A stretch of 7,985 bases of DNA from Spirochaetales bacterium (lineage in GTDB: Bacteria > Spirochaetota > Spirochaetia > ARS1246). The notes below the pieces were generated by a model. That model was given only the letters and a program-made list of their open reading frames with translations, had not been told where the DNA came from and did not search any database. The position numbers and the translations under genes were made by a program. Of the stretch, positions 1 to 5,188 are shown piece after piece. The stretch's first letter is position 1. Each line of letters begins with the position of its first letter. The DNA is taken from assembly GCA_016930115.1 (NCBI GenBank), contig JAFGHN010000005.1:1-7985 (forward strand), written 5' to 3'.

Positions 1-135
1 AGTTTTTTCCCCGGCAAAGGTCTGACGGTCAAATTCAGAAGAATTGCCGGTGTGAGACACAAGCGTCATGTGGAGAAATTGCTGCACGAAGAAGTACTCA
101 GGATTCGCCAGCGCGGTTATCACGTAGTCACCTGA
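1..135 (+). CDS. C-terminal fragment of an unidentified protein
   Basis: Reading frame 1 is open from the left edge and stops at TGA 133-135, giving 44 residues of a gene that begins outside the window. The fragment is basic and predicted helical over most of its length (for example RHVEKLLHEEVLRIRQRGY). It ends in a short beta-like HVVT. I do not recognise a family from so little sequence. The stop lies 8 bases from the stop of the oppositely oriented metA gene, so the two genes converge with almost no spacer. The frame is credible because it is uninterrupted and fills exactly the space that metA leaves. The actual product cannot be named without the upstream part. Confidence 0.6.
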   Translation, partial: SFFPGKGLTVKFRRIAGVRHKRHVEKLLHEEVLRIRQRGYHVVT

Positions 136-143
136 AACATCTG

Positions 144-1061
144 TCAGGAAATTTCCGCCGGATTGTAGGGCGTGACCTGGTACACATAATAGTTGAGCCA
201 GTTCGAGAACAGCAGATGGGAATGGCTGCGCCAGTTCACAATCGGCGGATGCGCAGGGTCGTCATTTTCAAAATAGTGTTCGGGAACCCTGATCTCCATG
301 CCTCTTGCCCGGTCACGCTCGTATTCTTTCTTGAGCGTCAGCGGATCATACTCTGAATGACCGGTGACAAAGATCTGCTTGCCGTTTCTGGATACGGCAA
401 GGTAAACACCTGCTTTCCCGGATTCTGCGATGAGCTCGATCTCAGGTACTTTCAGAATATCTTCCCTGCGAACTTCCGTGTGACGAGAGTGGGGCGCGAC
501 AAAGACATCGTCAAATCCCCGGACAATCGGTATGCGATGATTCAGGATGGTATGTTCAAAAACGCCAAACATCTTCTCTTTCAAGTGATGTTTCGGTATT
601 CCGTAGAAGTGGTACAGGGCCGCCTGCGCCGCCCAGCAGATGTACAGCGTTGACGTGGCGTTGTGAACGGACCAATCCATAATCTCCTTTATCTCTTCCC
701 AGTATTCGACTGCTTCAAACTCGATGTGTTCCACCGGAGCGCCCGTAATGATCAGACCGTCATATTTATTGTGCTCTATCTCTTCAAGGGTCTTGTAGAA
801 CATCTCCAGATGCTCCTCTGAGACGTTTCTGGACACGTAGGTTTTTGTTTTTAGGAGCTGGATCTCGACCTGGAGCGGGGAGTTGGAGAGCAGACGGAGA
901 AGCTGATTTTCAGTGTCGATTTTCAAAGGCATCAGGTTCAGGATGGCAAGCTTGAGCGGCCGGATATCCTGGTGGATCGCCCGCGTTTCCGCCATGGCAA
1001 ACACACCCTCGCTGCGAAGCAATTCGAGTGCAGGTAACTGATCGGGAATGACTATCGGCAT
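144..1061 (-). CDS. metA: Homoserine O-acyltransferase MetA, probably acetyl-CoA type
   Basis: This 305-residue protein has the full length usual for MetA, the cytoplasmic enzyme that acylates the hydroxyl of L-homoserine as the committed step of methionine synthesis. The MetA glutamine-amidotransferase-like fold is clear. The catalytic nucleophile is Cys142 (YICWAAQAALYHFYG), and His235 and Glu237 lie in VTGHSEYDP. The N-terminal LNLMPLKIDTE stretch (41-51) carries the conserved Lys47. Residue 111 is Glu (GAPVEHIEF). Work on MetA proteins has shown that Glu at this position favours acetyl-CoA and Gly favours succinyl-CoA, so I infer homoserine O-acetyltransferase despite the common name succinyltransferase. 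The ATG at 1061 fits the family start (MPIVIPDQLPA). It has no well-placed Shine-Dalgarno, since the only GAGG is 2 bases away, and a promoter-like pair abuts it. It is transcribed alone and converges on the gene at 1-135. Confidence 0.96.
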   Translation of the reverse strand: MPIVIPDQLPALELLRSEGVFAMAETRAIHQDIRPLKLAILNLMPLKIDTENQLLRLLSNSPLQVEIQLLKTKTYVSRNVSEEHLEMFYKTLEEIEHNKYDGLIITGAPVEHIEFEAVEYWEEIKEIMDWSVHNATSTLYICWAAQAALYHFYGIPKHHLKEKMFGVFEHTILNHRIPIVRGFDDVFVAPHSRHTEVRREDILKVPEIELIAESGKAGVYLAVSRNGKQIFVTGHSEYDPLTLKKEYERDRARGMEIRVPEHYFENDDPAHPPIVNWRSHSHLLFSNWLNYYVYQVTPYNPAEIS

Positions 1062-1068
1062 GGCCTCA

Positions 1069-1097
1069 AATATACTCTAGTTGCCGCTCCCGGGCAA
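1069..1097 (-). promoter_or_regulatory. Candidate metA promoter, leaderless arrangement
   Basis: On the minus strand TTGCCC (1097-1092) is separated by 17 bases from TATATT (1074-1069). These match the sigma70 consensus at 4/6 and 5/6 positions. Seven bases (TGAGGCC) separate the -10 box from the metA ATG, so the expected transcription start falls at 1062 or 1061, next to or on the first base of the start codon. The mRNA would then have no leader. This is inferred from spacing; transcription has not been measured. Confidence 0.5.
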
Positions 1098-1147
1098 AAG
1101 GGAGCACGAATGCGGGGTCAACTGTGCAATTCTCCGGGGTGATGTAG

Positions 1148-1153
1148 TATATT
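1148..1153 (+). promoter_or_regulatory. Candidate -10 box for the small ORF at 1173
   Basis: TATATT on the plus strand sits inside an 11-base string, AGTATATTTGA (1146-1156). The same string occurs in opposite orientation as the -10 region of metA. The expected start would be near 1160, giving about a 12-base leader that contains the AGGAGAG ribosome site. No convincing -35 is present at 16-18 bases upstream (the 17-spaced hexamer is TGCAAT), so the call rests on the -10 alone. Confidence 0.3.
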
Positions 1154-1160
1154 TGACTGT

Positions 1161-1167
1161 AGGAGAG
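1161..1167 (+). promoter_or_regulatory. Ribosome binding site of the small ORF
   Basis: AGGAGAG lies 5 bases upstream of the ATG at 1173. This strong, well-spaced Shine-Dalgarno sequence is the main reason to believe that the short ORF which follows is translated. Confidence 0.5.
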
Positions 1168-1172
1168 ATGAT

Positions 1173-1328
1173 ATGAAGAAAACGGACAGTCGGAATAAAA
1201 ATCTCACGAAAAACAGAAGGCATACAGCGCATGTATCGTCTTTGCCGGGCCGATTTTCTTACGACATATACAAGCGGGAGGAACACCTCAAAATCGCTCC
1301 CAAACATCCGGGAAAAGGGAGAAGCTAG
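1173..1328 (+). CDS. Small basic hypothetical protein (51 aa)
   Basis: An ATG preceded by AGGAGAG at 5-base spacing opens a 51-codon frame ending in TAG at 1326-1328. The product is strongly basic (8 Lys, 6 Arg and 4 His against 4 acidic residues), with a polar N-terminal half (MKKTDSRNKNLTKNRRH) and a C-terminal PKHPGKGRS tail. It has no membrane segment, cysteines or signal peptide. A small nucleic-acid-binding protein is possible, but I know no family for it. It is divergent from metA and ends 12 bases from the stop of the convergent diguanylate cyclase gene, filling the gap neatly. The opposite strand also has an 84-codon GTG-start frame here (1077-1331), but it lacks a good ribosome site and is less likely. 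The existence of this gene is plausible but unproven. Confidence 0.45.
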   Translation: MKKTDSRNKNLTKNRRHTAHVSSLPGRFSYDIYKREEHLKIAPKHPGKGRS

Positions 1329-1340
1329 CACCGGTTCATA

Positions 1341-2876
1341 TTATGCCCGCACGCAGTTACGGCCGGCTTTCTTGGCTTCATAGAGCGCCTCATCGGCCCT
1401 TTTGAGCAGATCGTCAAAGCTCGAATCGTCTTCCGTGAGTGCGGCAACCCCCAAACTGGCAGTGATATTCGTTTTACCGTCCGGTACGGTTATGGCAATG
1501 GCAGCTATCTGCTCCCGCAGTCTTTCGGCGGCACGCAGCGCCTGTGCAAGGTTCTGATTGGTGTAGATCGTAACGAACTCCTCCCCTCCTATCCGGCCGA
1601 AAATATCACCGCCGCGGACTTCGTCCTTGCAGGTTTTCGCGAACTGCCGCAACGCCTCGTCTCCAACGTCGTGACCGTACCTGTCGTTGAGATCCTTGAA
1701 TCTATCTATGTCGATCATGACTGCGCAAAGATCGTAACCATACCGTCTTGCCCTGTAGTACTCCCGCTCCGCCATCTCGAATAGATGCCGCCGGTTTGAC
1801 ACTCCCGTCAGCGCGTCCGTCGCGGCCATTTGCTTGAGTTTATTCTCCAGGTGTTTTCGTACGGTGACATCATGCATGACGACAAGCTTCCCTATCCTCC
1901 GTTCCTTCCTGTCTTTCAAATTGCTGATTCGCACCGCGAAGTACATATCGCCCTGATCGGTCTTCATGTCGATTTCCGTCGACGTGTCTTGGGCAATCGC
2001 CGCATCGAGTGAGGGAAAAAATGGTATTGCACCGTTGAGACGTTCGCCGATCAAAGACCCGTCCGCCACGTCAAAGAGCTCTGCGGCCGCCCGGTTTAGT
2101 TCCACAATTCTCCCGTTCTCGTCGAGGATAATCACAGGATCCTGCAGGCTCAAAAATATTTCTTCCTTGGCGGCGGGGACGATGTCGAACAGGTTGAATC
2201 TAAAAAACCCCCAGGCAAAACTCGCGGCTACCACCGTAAAAGCTATCGGACCGGTGTCCATGTTGGGTACGGGACTCAAGCCTGCCACATAGACGCCGTT
2301 CGCTATCCATACCACCAGGATCGACACCAGAAGCACCAATGACTGCCCCCGGTACATCGGTACCGGCGACCGCAGACCGCGGATGATGATGATTGTGGTA
2401 GCAAGCGTTATCAGATAGTGGTAAGCGACGACGGCGTACCAGAGCGGCCCGTGTACAAGCCCCAGCATCGGGAAAGATCCTGTATCGATGACGTAAGTGC
2501 TGCTGTAGTGCAGGTTGTGCAGGTTATTGAGCCATACTTCGATAATGATCAGCCCAGCCATGACGAACAGCACGTAACCTATTTTCCGCGTGGTCGATGA
2601 GGTGAGGCCAAAAACGACAAACGCCATCATGAGAGCAAGCGGGGGCAGCGCGGCAATTCCGATATACTGCACTTTGGAGATGGCGAGGTTCACCTCTCTG
2701 CTGAATCCGAAATAGAGGAGGCCTTCGGTTAGCGACCATAATGCGGCCGAAAGGCAGAGGAAGACGAGAAACCTTTTGCCGCGTATGCGGCGATGCTGCA
2801 GCACGATGAAGGCAACCGTCAGGATGCCCAGCGCAGAGGCGAGGTAGGGTATGATATAGGGCAACCTCGGATCCAT
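1341..2876 (-). CDS. Membrane-bound diguanylate cyclase (7TM-PAS-GGDEF)
   Basis: This 511-residue protein is predicted to make cyclic di-GMP from two GTP at the inner membrane. Residues about 5-225 form roughly seven hydrophobic segments like the 7TM sensor module at the N terminus of some histidine kinases. A PAS domain follows at about 237-345 (DPVIILDENGRIVELNRAAAELF), then a C-terminal GGDEF domain at about 347-511. The GGDEF domain looks active: it has TDALTGVSNRR at the entry, MIDIDRFKDLND with metal-binding Asp, and the signature GGEEF at 430-434. RGGD at 421-424, five residues before the signature, is a proper RxxD inhibitory site, so product feedback is expected. No EAL domain is present. 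AGGAGG directly abuts the ATG with no spacer; a TTG at codon 5 could be the real start. It lies 33 bases downstream of the dihydrouridine synthase gene and is probably co-transcribed with it. The input signal is unknown. Confidence 0.93.
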   Translation of the reverse strand: MDPRLPYIIPYLASALGILTVAFIVLQHRRIRGKRFLVFLCLSAALWSLTEGLLYFGFSREVNLAISKVQYIGIAALPPLALMMAFVVFGLTSSTTRKIGYVLFVMAGLIIIEVWLNNLHNLHYSSTYVIDTGSFPMLGLVHGPLWYAVVAYHYLITLATTIIIIRGLRSPVPMYRGQSLVLLVSILVVWIANGVYVAGLSPVPNMDTGPIAFTVVAASFAWGFFRFNLFDIVPAAKEEIFLSLQDPVIILDENGRIVELNRAAAELFDVADGSLIGERLNGAIPFFPSLDAAIAQDTSTEIDMKTDQGDMYFAVRISNLKDRKERRIGKLVVMHDVTVRKHLENKLKQMAATDALTGVSNRRHLFEMAEREYYRARRYGYDLCAVMIDIDRFKDLNDRYGHDVGDEALRQFAKTCKDEVRGGDIFGRIGGEEFVTIYTNQNLAQALRAAERLREQIAAIAITVPDGKTNITASLGVAALTEDDSSFDDLLKRADEALYEAKKAGRNCVRA

Positions 2877-2882
2877 CCTCCT
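2877..2882 (-). promoter_or_regulatory. Shine-Dalgarno abutting the cyclase ATG
   Basis: The minus strand reads AGGAGG immediately followed by ATG (2876-2874), a spacing of zero, which normally initiates poorly. The next in-frame candidate, TTG at codon 5, is 12 bases from the motif, which is long but usable. The motif therefore makes the annotated start uncertain by four codons. Confidence 0.5.
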
Positions 2883-2909
2883 AAGCGTAGACCGAAGATG
2901 ATAAGCTGT

Positions 2910-3875
2910 CTACTGTTTCTTGATTTGCGATTCAAGGATTTCCAGCATCTCTTCGTAACCGGTGGCAGTCATGAGGCGTCTTCTGAGGTCGGTTGCGCCT
3001 TTGAAATCGGATATGTAGGTTCTTGCATATTTTTTTAGAACATTGAAGTCCTTCCTGTCCTTCCATGTTTCTCTGTGGAGTGTCACGTGTTCTCTCATCA
3101 TGGCCGCTTTCTCCCCGACAGTGAGAGTGGTTATCTGCCTTTCGCCGGCTGCGAATACCAGCGGGTTGCGTAGCGCGCCCCTCCCGATCATGACGCCGTC
3201 CACGCCGTAGATATCCGCGTATCTGCGGACTTGTTCACCACTTGTGACATCCCCGTTGCCTATCACGACTGCGGACGTTTTCATCCGGTCTCTCAGCGAA
3301 ACGACTTTGCGGATTTCGTCCCAATCGGCATGAACATCATAGGTTTCCCTGGCGATCCGCCCGTGTACGATAAGCGCCGCCAGATTGTGGTCCAGGAGGA
3401 AGCCCGCCCATTCCACCGTTTTTCTGCACGCGTAGCCGATTCGCGTTTTCACGCTGACAGGCATCAGGCCCGCGCCCTGCATGGTGGCGCGGAGTATCTC
3501 ATCAGCGAGGGACGGGTTCTCGATCAACCGCGCGCACGCGCCGGTCTTGATCACTTTCTTGACCGAACAGCCCATGTTCACATCAACACCGTCAAATCCC
3601 ATCTCGCGGATGTCTCTCGCCGCCGCCTCGAAATTCTCGGGTCTGAGGCCCCAGATCTGCGCCACAATCGGGCGCTCGCTATCGGTGTACCGCAGCCTGT
3701 GGATCACCGCCTCCCGCCCCCCGGAACACATCCCGTCGACATTGACGAACTCCGTAAAAAAAACATCCGGTGGCGCGTAGCGCGCGATGATCTGCCTGAA
3801 AACCGTATCGGTCACGTCTTCCATGGGGGCAAGGACGGAGAACGGTCGCTTCAAATTGCTCCAGAAACTTGCCAT
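2910..3875 (-). CDS. dus: tRNA-dihydrouridine synthase
   Basis: This 321-residue FMN-dependent enzyme of normal family length reduces uridines to dihydrouridine in tRNA in the cytoplasm. The TIM-barrel landmarks appear in order: APMEDVTDTVFR (16-27) for FMN binding; VDVNMGCSVKKVIKTGA (97-113), with Cys103 as the expected proton-donating catalytic residue; KTRIGY (143-148); VHGRIARETYD (170-180); GNGDV (206-210); and GVMIGRGALRNP (227-238) for FMN phosphate. The residue after the catalytic Cys is Ser, where most family members have Pro (GCP). A helical tRNA-binding domain follows to the C terminus (NVLKKYARTYISDF). Which uridine position it modifies cannot be told from this, so no DusA/B/C letter is given. 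The ATG has AAGGAG 10 bases upstream. It is divergent from the alanyl-tRNA editing gene and probably heads a two-gene operon with the diguanylate cyclase. Confidence 0.94.
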   Translation of the reverse strand: MASFWSNLKRPFSVLAPMEDVTDTVFRQIIARYAPPDVFFTEFVNVDGMCSGGREAVIHRLRYTDSERPIVAQIWGLRPENFEAAARDIREMGFDGVDVNMGCSVKKVIKTGACARLIENPSLADEILRATMQGAGLMPVSVKTRIGYACRKTVEWAGFLLDHNLAALIVHGRIARETYDVHADWDEIRKVVSLRDRMKTSAVVIGNGDVTSGEQVRRYADIYGVDGVMIGRGALRNPLVFAAGERQITTLTVGEKAAMMREHVTLHRETWKDRKDFNVLKKYARTYISDFKGATDLRRRLMTATGYEEMLEILESQIKKQ

Positions 3876-3885
3876 AAACAGTGGG

Positions 3886-3891
3886 CTCCTT
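3886..3891 (-). promoter_or_regulatory. Ribosome binding site of the dihydrouridine synthase
   Basis: On the minus strand AAGGAG precedes the ATG at 3875 by 10 bases, supporting that start. The remaining divergent region (3892-3956) shows no convincing promoter pair for this gene by eye. Confidence 0.6.
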
Positions 3892-3922
3892 CAAAGCGGC
3901 GCCTGTCCGCGCACCGCCCCGG

Positions 3923-3950
3923 TTGAATGAAACTGCGATACGGTTACAAT
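3923..3950 (+). promoter_or_regulatory. Candidate promoter of the alanyl-tRNA editing gene, leaderless arrangement
   Basis: TTGAAT (3923-3928) and TACAAT (3945-3950) are spaced by 16 bases and match the sigma70 consensus at 4/6 and 5/6 positions. Six bases (GAGCGA) separate the -10 box from the ATG at 3957, so counting the -10 as -12 to -7 places +1 exactly on the A of that ATG. The farther upstream ATG at 3927 would lie within the -35 element, which argues against it as the start. Confidence 0.5.
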
Positions 3951-3956
3951 GAGCGA

Positions 3957-5147
3957 ATGACCGAAAAACTATACTACAAAGATCCGTATAAACGCGAGTT
4001 CGACGGCGTTGTTACCGGCGTGCTCAGCGGCAACGACCGTCGCGTGCGCGTCACTTTTGACGCGACCTGCTTTTACCCTGAGGGCGGCGGGCAGCCTGCG
4101 GATCGGGGCACTGTAAACGGCGCGGTCGTCGTCGACGTGCGGAAAGAAGGTGAAGAGGTTGTCCATTTTTTTGATCAAGATCCGGGCTTTGTCCAGGGAG
4201 GCACGGTCCACGGGATAATCGATTGGGATCACCGGTACGACTTTATGCAGCAGCATTCCGGGCAACATCTGGTATCCGGGACCTTCTATCAGATAGGGGG
4301 TATCGGTACGGTATCGGTGCACTTAGGTGACGAGATTACCACCGTAGAGCTCGATGTTGAGTCGGTGGGTGATGAGGTCCTCCAACAGGTAGAGAAGCGG
4401 GTCAACCAGACTATCTGTATGAACCTGCCGATCCTGACCGAGTGGTTTGAAGAAGACGAGCTCGATGCCGATTCGCTCCGCCGCGAGGTGAAGGTATCCG
4501 GCTCAATTCGGGTTGTTTCCGTGGAAGACGGTGACCGTGTGGCTTGCGGCGGCGTTCACGTCGCGAGAACCGGTGAGATTGGGCTCGTCAAGCTCCTCGG
4601 CACCGAAACGATCCGGCGCCATGTGCGGACCATCTGGAAAATAGGCGCCAGGGCCTACGAAGATTATCGTCTCAAGACGGCGGTTACCTCCCGGCTGGTG
4701 GACCTGTTTTCATCGCCTCTCGAAAAGCTTGAAGAGGCGGCACAGAACACCATCGATAAACTCGCTAACGCGGAAAAAACGCTTCAAGACGCGGAGGGAA
4801 GACGGGCAGCTGAAACGGCGCGGTCGCTCTTGTCATCAGACGCGGAAGTGATTACCCAGGTGTTTGACGAGGAAGACGGCAAGTTCCTGAAATCGGTCGC
4901 CACGACGCTGATTGCGGAGGGAGGGCAGCTGTTCTGCCTGGTGAACCGCCAGGGCGGGAGGCTCCAGTGGTTCGCAGGCGTTCCGGCGGACAAAAGTGAA
5001 ACAAACTTGAAGCCCGTGCTCGATGAAATTCTTCCACTCATCGAGGGGAAGGGAGGGGGCAAACCACCACTCTGGCAAGGCGTCGGCGGCAGGGTTGAAG
5101 CGGCTTTGGAGTTTCTTGCGGCGTTCAGGAAAAAGACAGCCTCTTGA
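3957..5147 (+). CDS. Alanyl-tRNA editing protein, long AlaX type with DHHA1 domain
   Basis: This 396-residue protein is related to the editing half of alanyl-tRNA synthetase. It is expected to hydrolyse Ser-tRNA(Ala) or Gly-tRNA(Ala) in trans. The N-terminal part (about 1-90) carries FYPEGGGQPADRG (39-51), the glycine-rich motif of this fold. The zinc site is intact: HSGQH (His100, His104) and CGGVH (Cys197, His201). Residues about 255-290 are a likely coiled coil. The C-terminal 100 residues match a DHHA1 domain, with GGGKPPLWQGVGGR at 366-379. The catalytic aminoacylation domain is absent, so it is a free-standing editing factor, and its length fits the long AlaX class. An in-frame ATG at 3927 would add ten residues. 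I chose 3957 because MTEKLYYKDPY is the usual family start and a promoter occupies the upstream codons. Neither start has a strong ribosome site. It ends 41 bases from the convergent MFS-HEAT gene. Confidence 0.93.
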   Translation: MTEKLYYKDPYKREFDGVVTGVLSGNDRRVRVTFDATCFYPEGGGQPADRGTVNGAVVVDVRKEGEEVVHFFDQDPGFVQGGTVHGIIDWDHRYDFMQQHSGQHLVSGTFYQIGGIGTVSVHLGDEITTVELDVESVGDEVLQQVEKRVNQTICMNLPILTEWFEEDELDADSLRREVKVSGSIRVVSVEDGDRVACGGVHVARTGEIGLVKLLGTETIRRHVRTIWKIGARAYEDYRLKTAVTSRLVDLFSSPLEKLEEAAQNTIDKLANAEKTLQDAEGRRAAETARSLLSSDAEVITQVFDEEDGKFLKSVATTLIAEGGQLFCLVNRQGGRLQWFAGVPADKSETNLKPVLDEILPLIEGKGGGKPPLWQGVGGRVEAALEFLAAFRKKTAS

Positions 5148-5185
5148 CGGCCCTTTGACGCCTTTGGCCGCTGAGGGAGGCCGTC
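5146..5185. repeat. Inverted repeat between convergent gene ends
   Basis: GACGGCC (5146-5152) and its exact complement GGCCGTC (5179-5185) flank a 26-base loop. A further GGCCG at 5166-5170 could compete for pairing with the left arm. The repeat spans the gap between the stop of the alanyl-tRNA editing gene and that of the MFS-HEAT gene, where a bidirectional terminator would be expected. Neither side has a T run, so rho-independent termination is doubtful. Confidence 0.3.
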
Positions 5186-5188
5186 TCC

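Noticed and set aside
131..148. Small dyad CCTGA/TCAGG spanning the two convergent stop codons
   Set aside because: The stem is only 5 bp, and the TGA stop codon of each gene contributes to it, so pairing is partly trivial. No T run follows on either strand.
1152..1158. TTGACT as a -35 element for the small ORF
   Set aside because: No -10-like hexamer occurs 16-18 bases downstream; that position is already inside the coding start.
1077..1331. Minus-strand 84-codon GTG-start frame just downstream of the cyclase gene
   Set aside because: It has no convincing ribosome site and an unlikely, Arg/Ser/Pro-rich composition. It is antisense to a plus-strand ORF with a much better start signal.
3231..3926. 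Plus-strand 231-codon open frame opposite the dihydrouridine synthase
   Set aside because: It is a shadow of a clearly homologous minus-strand gene. Its translation has no recognisable motifs and is rich in His, Arg and Pro, as expected from an antisense frame.
4298..4319. Direct repeat GGTATCGGT in the AlaX gene
   Set aside because: Two 9-base copies encode a Gly-Ile/Val-rich strand of the conserved protein. There is no sign of a functional repeat.
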